DNA from: Entamoeba invadens IP1
Taxonomy: Eukaryota; Evosea; Mastigamoebida; Endamoebidae
DNA length: 64,000 bases
Direction: 5' to 3'
Assembly: GCF_000330505.1 (NCBI RefSeq)
Contig: NW_004440169.1
Coordinates: 338,969-402,968 of the forward strand
Shown here: piece after piece, positions 11,064 through 22,196 of the stretch
How positions within the stretch are numbered: position 1 is the stretch's first letter
Layout of the letters: every line of letters starts with the position of its first letter
Position numbers and translations under genes: made by a program
Notes under the pieces: model-generated
What the model was told of the DNA's origin: nothing
The model's input: only the letters and a program-made list of their open reading frames with translations
The model's database searches: none

Positions 11064-12350
11064 ATGATTTCAAGCAAAACGAATGTAACATTAGACGAGT
11101 TACATCCAACGACCTACGAATGTTATGTTAAAAAGAAAAGTTCCTTTTTCTATTGGAAGAAATTGTATATGGTATACAAAGACACGACTTTATACTTTTT
11201 TGACACTCCGACATCGCCATCCTCACAAAGTTACAACATTCAGAAAGGTTCATTCTCGATAGAACACACTAATGGACGATCTTTAGTAATCAAAGTCACC
11301 TTATCCAATGGCAAATTGATCTTCTTTGAAGTTGAAACTCTCGACGACTTAAAAACGCTTTTCTATCACTTCACATCGAAAGTCCCCGAATTTGATGCAT
11401 CTGAAGACATACCAAATTCGCCGAAGAATCAATTAGTTTCAACATATAACATTCAACTCAACACTTCCAACGATACTTTAAATAATGTTAACGCCGAGCG
11501 AATGGCTCAACAGTCTTTCAATGGGAGAATCAACACGACGGAGATTTCAAGGACTTTATCGTGGACAGAGACTCCCCAATTTCACTCTTTTATGAAAGCG
11601 ATACCAACACTTAATGCCTTACAACCAGGGAGTTTAGTTAATTACTATTTACGAGTGAATAGCTCCGCTCAAGTTGTGGAGTTCTTGTGTTCTGGACCTT
11701 CCGAAGTGATGCATTCCCCTTTACTTTATTATTTCGACACGTTAGGAGGGACTAGTAATGACTTATCCATCTTCGATAAATTAAGTTCAACAGGAAAGGT
11801 GGGCGCCTGGGCAAAGTTCTCTCAAGTCGGAGGGTGTGACTTCGGTTATGTTGTCGATTTTCAACCATCTTCATTCCCTTCTTTATATGAAAAACTCTCG
11901 TTGTATTATATCGGCGAACTACTGACTTATAAAAAGGAGGTCAGCAGTGATCCCGTCCATTCAGAAGAATTACTTTTCGAAGTCACCGGACACCCCGCTG
12001 TCAAACAAAAGAAGATCGAAGACGTTTTAATGCATTTCGAATTTAATGATTTATCAAGTAAAATCGGATGCATTAAGAACCTCAATTTACTCACAAAAGT
12101 GTACTTCACTTTTATAATCCTCAGAGAAGAACTCACTGGAATGAAAATACTCATCAATCAACCAGACACTTCTTTGATTAATAAGTCCATGACAAAAGAA
12201 GAACTCATTCTTCACCAACCTTTCCAATCAAACTCTACTAAAATCGAAGCTTTAGAATTTTCGGAAGTGTTGCCTGAATATTGTTTTGGTGTGTATCCTT
12301 CAGGCGTTCAAGTCTACTTACATTACAATTGTGGATTCGATAGATGTTAA
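11064..12350 (+). CDS. PH-domain protein with unrecognised C-terminal region
   Basis: Single exon, 428 residues. Residues about 15-108 have the pattern of a PH domain: YECYVKKKSSFFYWKKLYMVYKDTTLYFF gives the first strands, then KGSFSIEHTNG, VIKVTLSNGKLIFFEVETLDDLKTLFYHF ends in the C-terminal helix with hydrophobic spacing. PH domains bind phosphoinositides or proteins and recruit to membranes. The rest (about 150-428) is globular-looking, with few low-complexity runs and a Cys near the end, but I do not recognise the family. It is convergent with the Hsp70 gene, with a simple AT repeat between the stops. Confidence 0.75.
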   Translation: MISSKTNVTLDELHPTTYECYVKKKSSFFYWKKLYMVYKDTTLYFFDTPTSPSSQSYNIQKGSFSIEHTNGRSLVIKVTLSNGKLIFFEVETLDDLKTLFYHFTSKVPEFDASEDIPNSPKNQLVSTYNIQLNTSNDTLNNVNAERMAQQSFNGRINTTEISRTLSWTETPQFHSFMKAIPTLNALQPGSLVNYYLRVNSSAQVVEFLCSGPSEVMHSPLLYYFDTLGGTSNDLSIFDKLSSTGKVGAWAKFSQVGGCDFGYVVDFQPSSFPSLYEKLSLYYIGELLTYKKEVSSDPVHSEELLFEVTGHPAVKQKKIEDVLMHFEFNDLSSKIGCIKNLNLLTKVYFTFIILREELTGMKILINQPDTSLINKSMTKEELILHQPFQSNSTKIEALEFSEVLPEYCFGVYPSGVQVYLHYNCGFDRC

Positions 12351-12360
12351 ATATTATATG

Positions 12361-12545
12361 TTTGTATTTAGTTTAAAATACTATATTTTTTAATATATTA
12401 ATATTATACTATATTATATTAATAAAATAGTATAGTATAGTATTAATATAATATCAATATCAATATATATTAATATTATAATATTAATATATTATATTAT
12501 ATATTATATTAATTGAAAATAATATAATATGATTAATATATTATA
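12361..12545. repeat. simple TA-rich repeat between convergent genes
   Basis: Nearly pure A/T sequence made of ATATTAATATT-like units with many self-complementary stretches. It separates the PH-protein and Hsp70 stops. It is probably low-complexity 3' flank. Confidence 0.6.
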
Positions 12546-12595
12546 TAAATCAAAACCTAAGACAGACGCACTCAAATAGTTTAGCAATGATAAAT

Positions 12596-14392
12596 TCATT
12601 TATATAGTTTTTCACTACTTTTCGACATTTCTTCAATCAACTGGTCTTCCGCCTTTTTGATACTCTCGATGTTGTTTCCAGTCACTTCCCCATTGATTTT
12701 AGTGATAGCCTTACTTAATGTGATAAAAGGGATATTCTTCTTTCTCAAATTTGAGATGATTTCTTGAGCTGCCTCCACTTCACCTTTCACTTTATTTTTA
12801 AGAGTTAAGAGTTGTTCGACTTTCTCGTCCTCTTCTTTATGGAGATTTCCTTCTTTAATAATTTTGGCGATTTCCTCTTCACTCAGTCCCCCGTCACTTT
12901 TGATTTGAATGCCGGACTCTTTCCCGGTCCCAAGATCCTTTGCCGAGACTTTCACAATGCCATCCGCGTTAATATCAAAGGTCACTTCTATCTTCGCAAC
13001 TCCTCGTTTAGCCGGGGGTATTCCAACCAATTTCATTTCGCCCAGTTTCTTATTATTCTTCGCTAGTTTTCTTTCTCCTTGATAAATTTTGACGTCGACT
13101 TCTCTTTGGAAATCGTTAGTAGTGGTGAACTCTCTTGAAACCCTAGTTGGGATAGTCGTGTTTCTCTCTATCAATGGCGTCATTACTCCCCCCATCGTTT
13201 CAATCCCCAACGTCAAAGGAGTGACGTCTACTAAGACTATATCTCTCTTCTTCCCTTCAAGTACTCCCGCTTGCATTCCAGCTCCTATCGCAACAGCCTC
13301 ATCGGCATTGACTTTGCCATTCCCATATTTCCCAAAGATCTCAAAGACGGTTTGTTGTATCAATGGCATACGTGTCATCCCACCTACTAAGACTATATCA
13401 TTGATTTGCTGTTTCGTCAGCCGACTATCTTTAATAGCTTGTTCACACGGCCGTTTCAGGCGTCGCGTTAGGTCGTGACACTTCTCTTCAACACTCTTTC
13501 GTGTTAAAGTCATTTCAAGACTCTTCCCTTTCTCTAAATAAGGAAGGACTATACTACTCTCTAAACTACTCGACAACTCACACTTCACTCGTTCAGCCTC
13601 TTCTCGCACTCTGACTCTCCCTCGTTGAGTTAAGATCTTCTCTTTATTAACTTTATAAAACTCGTTTGATATCAAAGATGCAATAACTCCATCAAAATCA
13701 GCGCCTCCAAGTGCTGTGTCCCCATTTGTACTTTTCACTTGAAACACTCCTTTCCGGATTTCTAAGATCGAAACGTCAAAAGTCCCTCCGCCTAAGTCAA
13801 AAACAGCTACCGTTCTACCTTCATTCGCTTTGGTAGCATCGATCCCATACGCTAAAGCTGCCGCTGTGGGCTCGTTAATAATTCTCTTGACATTTAACCC
13901 AGCTATCCGGCCAGCGTCTTTTGTCGCTTGTCGTTGGGCGTCGTTGAAGTATGCGGGACATGTGATAACAGCGGAGTCGACCGGTTGACACAATTTCTTC
14001 TCAGCGTCTTTCTTCATCTTTTTCAGGACCTCCGCTGAGATTTGGGATGGAGAATACTTCACCCCATTCACCTCAACCCATGCATCGTTATTGGGCCCTT
14101 TAATTATTGTATACCCTTGCCGCATAAAAGGAGTCACTTGGTCATATTTAATGCCTATCAATCGCTTCGCATGCGTTATCGTCTCTTTGGGATAAAACGA
14201 CTGACGGCGACGCGCAGCTTCCCCAACTAAAATCCCTTTTGGAGTGTACGAGACGATCGATGGGGTCGTTCGACTGCCTTCTGAATTCTCGATGATTTGT
14301 GGAGTAGTGGATGTTGGATATGACATACAACTGTTCGTCGTCCCCAAGTCGATTCCGATGGTGGTGTGGAATTCGGGGTGATGTGATAACAT
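12596..14392 (-). CDS. Mitochondrial-type (mitosomal) Hsp70, DnaK family chaperone
   Basis: A 598-residue single-exon Hsp70. The ATPase domain begins [12 protein letters not shown] at about residue 12 and carries [60 protein letters not shown] and [10 protein letters not shown]. The substrate-binding part has [36 protein letters not shown] and [17 protein letters not shown]. GDTxLGGxDFD and the ETMGG linker region place it in the DnaK/mitochondrial branch, not the cytosolic or ER branch; there is no EEVD or KDEL end. In Entamoeba this type works in the mitosome, in protein import and folding. The N-terminal extension is only about a dozen residues with two His, so any targeting signal is minimal. 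The C-terminal lid is short. Confidence 0.93.
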   Translation of the reverse strand: MLSHHPEFHTTIGIDLGTTNSCMSYPTSTTPQIIENSEGSRTTPSIVSYTPKGILVGEAARRRQSFYPKETITHAKRLIGIKYDQVTPFMRQGYTIIKGPNNDAWVEVNGVKYSPSQISAEVLKKMKKDAEKKLCQPVDSAVITCPAYFNDAQRQATKDAGRIAGLNVKRIINEPTAAALAYGIDATKANEGRTVAVFDLGGGTFDVSILEIRKGVFQVKSTNGDTALGGADFDGVIASLISNEFYKVNKEKILTQRGRVRVREEAERVKCELSSSLESSIVLPYLEKGKSLEMTLTRKSVEEKCHDLTRRLKRPCEQAIKDSRLTKQQINDIVLVGGMTRMPLIQQTVFEIFGKYGNGKVNADEAVAIGAGMQAGVLEGKKRDIVLVDVTPLTLGIETMGGVMTPLIERNTTIPTRVSREFTTTNDFQREVDVKIYQGERKLAKNNKKLGEMKLVGIPPAKRGVAKIEVTFDINADGIVKVSAKDLGTGKESGIQIKSDGGLSEEEIAKIIKEGNLHKEEDEKVEQLLTLKNKVKGEVEAAQEIISNLRKKNIPFITLSKAITKINGEVTGNNIESIKKAEDQLIEEMSKSSEKLYK

Positions 14393-14688
14393 TCTCTAAA
14401 GTATGGTTTTTATAGTTAGCTTTTAACTATTAAATTGAACAATATTTTTCTTTTTGAAAAAAGATCAAATTTGTGGAAATGTTGCATTACAAATTGGTGC
14501 ATTTTTTGTATATGTCATTTTATAATTATAATTATTTTACTATTAATAATACAATTGAATTATTAATTAAATAATATTATAATTTAATTATTGTTCATCT
14601 TTTTTTTTTAAAATGAAGATAAACTATATTTTTATAATATAATACTATATCATTGGTTTTTATAATAAACTGAAAAAGAAAAAAATTG

Positions 14689-15369
14689 ATGGAAGTTGAA
14701 GACGACGAAATTGAGTGTAAACCCGCCCTTCCCCTTCCTCCAAACAGCGAGGACCCAAATAGTGAGTACCATGACATCTATTTGTACTTCAAACAAAATG
14801 AAAAGTATCGATCAGAGAGTGATAAAAACAACACTTTGTTGCAACCCCATGGAAATACTTTTGACTTCATGGAAACCGACTTTAAAATGAGAATCCCATA
14901 CTGCGGGGATGAGTTCAAAATATCTCCGGAGTTCCGACTCCACCACGTCGAGCAGTTTAGAGTTGAAAAGGATGAACTATTCAAAAAGAAATCAGAGGTG
15001 GTGCAGAAGTCCGAGTTTCCGTCGTACAACAAATTCAAAAACCTCACAGAAGAGCCCGTTGATGTCAATTTTTTGTTGGGGTTCCAACATATTCAAATCA
15101 TTGAGTTAATCAAGTTTTGCGTCGAGAAGTGTCGGGCACTGGTGATGTACTCTGACAACTACTGTGAATGGATTTACCGCTTTTTGCTCATTGCTCAAGA
15201 ACCTCTCGATTCCACAATCTCATCTTCTCTCAACTCAATCTTGAAATACTTTTGCAGGGCTAAGCAGGCAATCTTCGACAAAGATGACAAGAGGCTTGAA
15301 AAATACAATCTCATTATTTCAACTATTGTCGATTGTTACCGACAGTGTGATGAAGATATAATGATTTGA
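14689..15369 (+). CDS. Gemin2/SIP1-like protein (Brr1-type snRNP assembly factor)
   Basis: A 226-residue frame starting at the ATG at 14689. The N-terminus has PALPLPP, and the C-terminal third follows the Gemin2 pattern: GFQHIQIIELIKFCVEKC, then CEWIYRFLLIAQEPLD where Gemin2 has W.Y.LLACLEKPL, then a helix ending KDDKRLEKYNLIISTIVDCYRQCDED where Gemin2 has D(D)ER..ALNLLICLVSRYFDQRD. Gemin2 holds the Sm protein pentamer during snRNP assembly, which would make sense in an intron-bearing genome. Similarity is spread out and the N-terminal half is not clearly conserved, so I hold this as probable. Alternative: an unrelated helical protein. Confidence 0.55.
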   Translation: MEVEDDEIECKPALPLPPNSEDPNSEYHDIYLYFKQNEKYRSESDKNNTLLQPHGNTFDFMETDFKMRIPYCGDEFKISPEFRLHHVEQFRVEKDELFKKKSEVVQKSEFPSYNKFKNLTEEPVDVNFLLGFQHIQIIELIKFCVEKCRALVMYSDNYCEWIYRFLLIAQEPLDSTISSSLNSILKYFCRAKQAIFDKDDKRLEKYNLIISTIVDCYRQCDEDIMI

Positions 15370-15649
15370 TTTACTATATTTTATATATATTTTAGTTAAA
15401 TGTACTATATGCTGAACATAACAATATTTCATATTTGAATAAAAAATAAATTCTTATTAATATTTAGGTTTTAATTATTATTTTTTAATAATAATATATT
15501 TATTATTCTGTTATAATACTTTAATTCTATTTGAATAAGATATTTTTAAAAACAAAAACACAATAAACACAAGCAAAGTGATAAAAAAGAATCACGAAAA
15601 TGAGAGATTCTGATTGTTGGAAAGAGAGAACTGAAGTTGTCAAAAAAAC

Positions 15650-16507
15650 ATGGAGAGGGAGGAAAGGCAAAATCAATACTTAAATGACGTACCACGAGAG
15701 TTGGTCGAACTTTTGGAGGTTGTCAAAATGCAGAATTCTAAAATTTATGAGATGCAAGAGGAGTCCGTGAGGTGGAACCAACAACATGCAGTAAACTTGA
15801 AGTGTCTCATCGAAAGACTCGATGAGATGTATAAGACAATCAAAGAACTAAAAGAGAAATCACAGAAAAATATGTCTCAGCCACAAGACAAGCCAACAAA
15901 CCTCTTCAAACACAGTTTAACACTCAAGACAAATACAAACAATACTCTTTCTAACACACCAAAAAATGTGTTTGATTTCAAAAGCACAAGTTTTGTGCAA
16001 AAAGTCAAAACTCCAATTGAGCCGAGCACTCCGTCTAAGACACTTGCTACACTCAAACAAACGATTTTTAAAAACATCGGAACTCAAAGGGGAGAAGACG
16101 AGACTCAAATCAAAGCTAATAGAAATCGATCCCGAATTAATCTTATGATCGAAAGAGCTAACGGTGACGTAAAGAGGTTGGAGGAAGTGATGATGGGAAT
16201 TGAAAGAGAAAGCGACTTTGATGGAATAACAGAGGATAACGTGAGAAAGATGGTTGGTTGCATTATACACATATTGACGGAATCAAACGACAAACAGAAG
16301 CAATTTGTCGCATTGCAGTTTGTCTGGGAAATGATACGGAAATACGAGGACATGTTCGAGGGTAAAGATGGCTTTGTCATGTCAACACAACTACTCAGCG
16401 CCATATCACTTTTCGCAAAAACAAGCGCTGTTTATGATAAAGAGTGTCCTTTATCACAAAACGAAATTCAGTGGGTCCTTAGTTTCTTATGTGGATATTG
16501 TAAGTAA
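15650..16507 (+). CDS. Coiled-coil protein of unknown function
   Basis: A 285-residue frame. Residues about 15-75 form a charged coiled coil (VELLEVVKMQNSKIYEMQEE, LIERLDEMYKTIKELKEK). Residues about 80-165 are Thr/Ser/Lys/Asn-rich and likely disordered. Residues about 180-285 look helical and folded, with LMIERANGDVKRLEEVMMGI and CIIHILTESNDKQKQFVALQFVWEMIRKYE. The end CGYCK is followed by TAA. I do not recognise the family. The gene is flanked by AT-rich DNA on both sides, and codon use resembles its neighbours. Confidence 0.65.
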   Translation: MEREERQNQYLNDVPRELVELLEVVKMQNSKIYEMQEESVRWNQQHAVNLKCLIERLDEMYKTIKELKEKSQKNMSQPQDKPTNLFKHSLTLKTNTNNTLSNTPKNVFDFKSTSFVQKVKTPIEPSTPSKTLATLKQTIFKNIGTQRGEDETQIKANRNRSRINLMIERANGDVKRLEEVMMGIERESDFDGITEDNVRKMVGCIIHILTESNDKQKQFVALQFVWEMIRKYEDMFEGKDGFVMSTQLLSAISLFAKTSAVYDKECPLSQNEIQWVLSFLCGYCK

Positions 16508-17747
16508 TTGTTATTTTTTCATTTGAGTATTTGATTATTAATTAACTAATTTTGAATATATCATATAATTGATATTAAATAAATTAATAATTAATAGCTA
16601 TCAAAGTATTATAAAAATCTTATAAAATATTTAGTTAATTATTAGATTAATATATTTTAGAATAACAATAGTTTATTATATTTTAACAATACAATGTTAT
16701 ATATCTTTTAAAGAAATAAAATTTTTTAGTTATTTTTAAAAACAACACTTTATATGAAATGTTTTAAATAAATATAAAAAAAGGATTGAATTATTGTTAT
16801 TTTTTTATAGTTACACAAGTTGAAAAAAAAATTAAAATGTTTTTAAAAACACTCTACATTACTATTTGTTCTTGTTTTCAAAAATATAAAAAAACGGGAT
16901 TATTTTTTATAGAAAAAAACAACTGCATTTTTTTTAAAATGGAATTTTTTTATAAAACTTAAGTTTTTATTCAATAGTTTAACTAAAAAATAAATAATAA
17001 ATTCTATTTGTTGTTATATAATAATGATTTTGTTAAAATTTATTGAGAAGTACAAACAACAATAATTATCATTTTATAATAAAACAATGAAAATAATTAT
17101 AGATTTATAAAACAATTAAAAAGTTATTTATATTTCAAAAAAAATTCACATTTTTTACCACAACTTGTTATTTGTGGTTTTGTATTTGACTTGTTTTGAA
17201 ACATAAGTTTCAACTTTTGTTTATGTTATGACAAGTAAACGAACTAATTGAATAACATTATTATAACATAATTAATAAATTATCCAGTAAATCTAACTAC
17301 TTTTATAAACTAAAAATAGAAATTAAATATTAATTTTGTAGAGAACAACTATAATTTTAGAACAAATAAGAATTTGAGTGTTTTTTTCAAAAAGACAAAA
17401 CAAAGTATAAAATAATAATAAAATAATAATATAACAAATAAACAAATAAACAAAAACGAAAGACTGAAATAATATTGAAGATAAGTTGAAGTTTTTGCTG
17501 AAATAGCTAAAAAAGGAACAAATCAAATAAAAAAGGATTAAATAGAAAGCCACACTTTTGTAAATAAAGAAGAAAAAGGGTATTATTGTTATAACATCCA
17601 AACAATCCGCATTTTTAATACAAAATGACCAAATTGACTATTTTCATATGAAATGATGGAAAAAGTGAACTTAAATTGGACTTAATGTATCAACTATTTA
17701 AAAATGACCAAAAGTGAACAACAACGCATTTGATGCCAAAACACAAG
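16508..17747. other. 1.2-kb intergenic AT desert
   Basis: Lies between convergent genes. The sequence is dominated by A/T homopolymers. A 92-codon frame at 17323-17601 (-) is composed almost only of Ile/Phe/Leu/Tyr codons and is composition noise. No RNA gene or transposon end is seen. Confidence 0.55.
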
Positions 17748-18356
17748 TCAGTCAACAACAAGCAGTTTTGCCATGATTTCCAAGTCGTGTTTTTTGATCA
17801 CTATGAACTTCCCCTTTTTCTCGTCGAGCCTTTCTCGAGTGATTAATTCGTTAATGACTCTTCCGCAGTTCTTGATATAATTTGCGTCCAACACAATATC
17901 GTCGACGGTCACGGACACAATTTTGTCCTTAGAATTTTTGGTTTGAATATTTGCTTTAGAGATTTTAATTCCGTTCTCCTCGCACAATTGGATTAACGAG
18001 TCGAGTTGTTCAGAGATTCGATTCACCTCTTGTCGTCTTAAAGCCGTTTTAGTGCTCACTCCACTATTAATATCTGTTTGTTTCATTTCCTCGACCGACC
18101 GCTCGACTTTCTCTTCAATAGAAATCTCCCGAAGGTCATCTTTGACGGACGAGACCGTTAAGAACGTCAAAGACACTTTCGACTTCTTTTTCGGCACTTT
18201 GATAACAACGTCATAAAATTGATTCAAAACGCCTATTAAGACGCCTTGCTGGATCGCTTGACTGTCTCGTAACTCTTTGAACGCGTTGACATCCTTTTGC
18301 TTCACCCACATTTCTCTTTGTTTTTCAGTTAAACTCCTCCCTTTTAATCTCCTCAT
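17748..18356 (-). CDS. Conserved-looking hypothetical protein, basic and helical
   Basis: A 202-residue frame with balanced codon use. It starts MRRLKGRSLTEKQREMW, has a KVPKKKSK segment near residue 55, a coiled or helical stretch (RISEQLDSLIQLCEENGIKI, about 120-140) and ends IVIKKHDLEIMAKLLVVD, suggesting a small folded C-terminal domain after the variable middle. No signal peptide or membrane span. I do not recognise the family. The basic N-terminus would suit an RNA- or ribosome-associated protein, but that is a guess. Confidence 0.6.
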   Translation of the reverse strand: MRRLKGRSLTEKQREMWVKQKDVNAFKELRDSQAIQQGVLIGVLNQFYDVVIKVPKKKSKVSLTFLTVSSVKDDLREISIEEKVERSVEEMKQTDINSGVSTKTALRRQEVNRISEQLDSLIQLCEENGIKISKANIQTKNSKDKIVSVTVDDIVLDANYIKNCGRVINELITRERLDEKKGKFIVIKKHDLEIMAKLLVVD

Positions 18357-20098
18357 GTGTACATTTGTTCAACATTTTTGACTTGATTTCGAGAGATTCG
18401 ACTTTCTTCTTTTTCTCCTTGTGATTCACAACCTTTCCTATTTCGGCGACAAAACTTTTTAAAAACATTCAACTTGTGTCATTTGGCCCACGTGGCGGCA
18501 AACTCAGCTTCTTTCTTGTAAGAAAATATTGGCTCGCATTTTATTGTATTAGTATATTATACTATTAAAACTATAAAATATAGTACAAGACCAAAAATTC
18601 ACAATTGGTTTTTTGGTGCGTGTTTTTTTTATTATTGGAATTAGACATAGGTTTTTGGTAGTTTTACGCGTTTGGGTTAGTTGTATCTTGGGTTATAACA
18701 TCACACTAAATCGGGTTTTCATTGAATCGCTCGTATTCCAAGAAATGGCTCCTTTTTTTCGGGTAAAATGTAATACAAAAACAAACCAGAGAATGTTATA
18801 GGGAAATTGGTAATTGTTATATTTGTCTCCTTGTTTTGTATAACGCAAATTGTAGACTTTCTGTTGTACCGTTGTTTTGGGTTATAATGCAGAAAAAAAT
18901 GGCTGTTATTCGGGAAATTGGTCTCCCAAAAATGACAAGTGGTCATAGTCCCTTCTTTTTGCCAACAACATTGTTTATATTATAATGATGGTTTTATTAC
19001 TAGTTAATTTATTAGTGTCTTTGTTTTCAGTTCAAAAAAACGAAATGACAACGCAGATTGTAAATAAGTAAACACTAACCTGTCAAAATGCTTGCTTGAA
19101 AGGGTTGGAATATAACATTATTAAAATATAGATTGTGTAATATTAAAGTATCCAAACACAAAGAAAATGGTTTCTTGATAAAACTGTTTAATTAATTGAA
19201 TTTTTACACCATTATACAATTGATTATTTTAATTATTATTTGATATAATAATAGTATTGTTTCTTGTTATCTATTTATATATTTATTTGTTCTATTATAA
19301 CATTACTAAAATAAAAATATTATATAAATATTATAGTTTTTATTATTTGGAATAATAATAAACTTTTCTTTTTAACCTTAATAATACAAAATTATAGTAA
19401 ATTTGTTAATCAATTCTATTGTCAATGATTTATTGTTATTAATAAAAATACAAACAAGAATGTTTTTTGAATGTTTTGTAAATGTTGAATGGAATAAAAT
19501 TATTATAAAAATAGCACTTTATATCTATTTAAATTTTTATAATATTGTTATTTCAATAACTAAAAGTAAAGGTGTTATTTTATTAAAAATAGATTTAATT
19601 TGTTTTTGTGTTATTTATTATAATTATATAAATATTGAAACATTGATATTTTACACCTATTAAAAATAATAATTTGGAATTCTATAAATAATAATTCTCT
19701 TATTAAAAAAATGAAATTATTAATTTTGTATCATAACATTCTAATATGTTTGTTTAAAATATAACACAAACCATTGTGTAAACTATAAATAACTTCAAAA
19801 GAGAATTTATTTTTTTTTTAATTTAATTAATGGCTTTTCGACCTAATCACTTTTTTTATTTTTAAAAACTATATAATTTTAATTATAATATTTTCAAATA
19901 ATTCATACCAGTATTTAAACCATTTGAATATTATTAAATAAATAATACCACGGAAGTTATTATTATTAATATTTAATTATTGTTTTATCAAAGAAAACAA
20001 TTCAATGAAGTTCTTAATAACACCAACTCAATAAACACTTTTATTTTCTTATAAACAAAAAACAGAACACACCCATAAATCAAAAAACACTGCAATAA
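18357..20098. other. 1.7-kb intergenic region with a decayed internal repeat
   Basis: The part 18600-18950 is less AT-rich and contains recurring words: TTGGGTTATAA (18688 and 18879 areas), AAATGGCT (18744 and 18899 areas) and GGGAAATTGG (18802 and 18914 areas), as if a unit were duplicated and decayed. The remainder is AT-rich with no supported gene. It could be an old transposon fragment. Confidence 0.45.
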
Positions 20099-20496
20099 TC
20101 AAATCATAGAAAGAGTTTGTTGGATCCAAAAATCTTCTAACTCGGGCGTCAGTGGTGTGTCCGTGAATTTCTCTTCTATATGTTATTCATTTCATTCTTC
20201 AAACACAACGCAAGACACAAACCTTTTAAAAACTGTTGAACACCATCATACAACGCACCAAACTTTTCGCTGTCCAATGTGTATTTCGAGCCAATCGACA
20301 TGACGGACCGGGTCGACATTTTATACCCGTGTTGAACCCAATCCGTCTTGACTTTGAGATGTTTGTTTGTTCCGAGTATTTCAAGAATCACTGTGCGTTG
20401 GTCGACAATCCGTTTCACTATAGACGGCCACGGAAGTTCACCTGCAGGGGTTTTGAAAAGACACCAACAGTGTTCCCCCTCTAAGAAATCTACCAT
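20099..20496 (-). CDS. Small PWWP-domain protein
   Basis: Exons 20496-20223 and 20175-20099 (minus) join across a 47-nt GTTTGT...ATAG intron to 116 residues. The first exon holds a PWWP-type module: GEHCWCLFKTPAGELPWPSIVKRI, where PWP replaces PWWP, followed by strands VILEILGTNKHLKVK and a helix (SEKFGALYDGVQQFLK). Splicing adds the short acidic tail EEKFTDTPLTPELEDFW and a stop. PWWP domains read methylated histone tails and DNA in chromatin proteins. Here the domain makes up nearly the whole protein, so it probably works as a subunit. The unspliced reading instead ends in a run of unrelated residues. Confidence 0.75.
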
Positions 20497-21012
20497 TTTT
20501 ATTTATTAGTTTTTACCATTTCATCGTCCTCGTCTGTTTTTTTGTACTAATTTTAATAATACTTTTACTATACTTTGTATTTTATTAAGTAGTTTTTTAT
20601 AGTTAAAAATACTATCAGAAGGTTCACTATCATTACTTCTTGTGATTGATTAATTAGAATAATAAAAGTAGTTTCCTTAATAATTTATTTATAATTATTT
20701 TTGGTATTACTAATTATGACATTTAGTTCTGTTCTTTTTAAAAACAGTATTATTTCTTTAATTTTTATTATGTAACATTAACAATATACCAGTTTTTTAT
20801 TATATAATTACTATATTTAAATAGTACAAAAAAAAGTGAACCTGTCGCACAATGATAATATCATAAATAATAAATTTTCTAGTAAAAAAATTATAACTAA
20901 AAATACAAAAGAAACCCAAGAAAAACAGAAGAGTCGAATAATAAAAAGGAACGAGAACAAGTCAATAGAGGGGGGTGTTATTTTTCTTCATCTTTCTCTA
21001 GCCGCGCAAAAG
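20497..21012. other. intergenic
   Basis: AT-rich flank upstream of the PWWP gene and downstream of the Ser-rich gene. A 73-codon frame at 20836-21057 (+) is Lys/Asn-rich and overlaps the next gene antisense; I do not support it. Confidence 0.5.
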
Positions 21013-21300
21013 TTAGAAATAGGTAGATGGGTGTGGGTAAACGGCGTTTGGCTTTGAATTGATCCACTCGTCGATACGCATCACTTTCTCGAACCAATAA
21101 TAATTTTTGTAAAAGCTCAGATTTTGTGGTGTGAGAGCACTGTATTTGTGTTCACTCATGTTTTCAGACTCCACAACCGACTCCGACTCGGAACTGTCAC
21201 TTAGCCTCCGCTCATCGATCGTGGAGCTTTCGGATAAAAAATGATCAGCTGATAGTGTCGCTTGACACTTCGGGCGCTCGGACAAAATGAAACCTTCCAT
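21013..21300 (-). CDS. Small Ser/Glu-rich hypothetical protein
   Basis: A 95-residue frame. The middle is acidic and Ser-rich (RRLSDSSESESVVESENMSEH), suggesting phosphorylation sites. The C-terminal part FYKNYYWFEKVMRIDEWINSKP is aromatic and may fold or bind. No membrane span or signal peptide. Not recognised. Base composition is less AT-rich than the flanks, which favours a real gene. Confidence 0.5.
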   Translation of the reverse strand: MEGFILSERPKCQATLSADHFLSESSTIDERRLSDSSESESVVESENMSEHKYSALTPQNLSFYKNYYWFEKVMRIDEWINSKPNAVYPHPSTYF

Positions 21301-22196
21301 AGTGTCCTTCTTCTACTTTTTTTGAGTTCCTCAGTTCTTTTTATTTGTCATCTTTTGACGTCAGGAATCTTTTTCTTAGTGTGCGACAAATTTCCCCGTT
21401 TTTTGCACTCAATTCAAAGCAGTTCATTCTGAAAATACTTGAGGCTTGTCTTTTTCTTCGTGTATTTTTGAGTTGTGCAATCCGCCCGAAGTTCACAAAA
21501 AAAGTACTGGAGTATTAAACCATTCTTCAATTTTGAGTCATTACGTTTTTTTAGGGTTCATCTTGTTTCAAAAACATTTTGTTGTTGTATTTCGTGTTAT
21601 TTAAAAAGAAAAAAATATAATAAATTGAAATTATTAATTTTACTATTCATGTTTGAATGAACAAAAATGTCACAGTATAAATTGAACACAATTCACAAGA
21701 CGTCGTGGAAATGCAAACACAGTAACAGCAAACAAGCGGAAAAATTTGTCTGCTTAAAAGGGGTCACTATCGAATGCACTTAAAACCCAAATTTTGAGAT
21801 TTTATCGAGTTCTAATTTCCACAACATTACCCAAACCACCCGTCACCATACGACGGTATATTTAAACAATCATTTTTCTTCACAAAAAATGAAATGGTTT
21901 TTTAATAATTAAACAATTATTCTTAATAGTTGTATAGTAATACTAAAAGAAGTTTAATATCTATAAAAATAGAAAAAACACCCATAGAGCAATTTAATGT
22001 AATAATAGTATTAAACTTTCTATTTGTTTGGGACAATTTGTGAATATTCAATATTACGTTTGAATCAATATTCAAATTAACAGTTCATCATTTTGACTGC
22101 AAAAAAATGAAAAAGTTGACAGAACAATTCCAAAAAATCACCAAATTTATGTAAAGAATTTGTGAACTTGAAAAACTCCAAAACATACTATCACAA
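21301..22196. other. divergent intergenic region
   Basis: About 0.9 kb between the Ser-rich gene (-) and the cysteine protease (+). A 38-codon frame from the ATG at 21667 has ordinary codon use but no recognisable product. GTATATTTAAAC near 21856 resembles a core promoter but is about 340 nt from the next ATG. Confidence 0.4.

Noticed and set aside
17323..17601. 92-codon minus-strand hydrophobic frame
   Set aside because: Composed of A/T-only codons (Ile, Phe, Leu, Tyr) in an AT desert, with no flanking signals.
19403..19663. 86-codon plus-strand frame
   Set aside because: Ile/Leu/Lys/Asn noise in AT-rich DNA.
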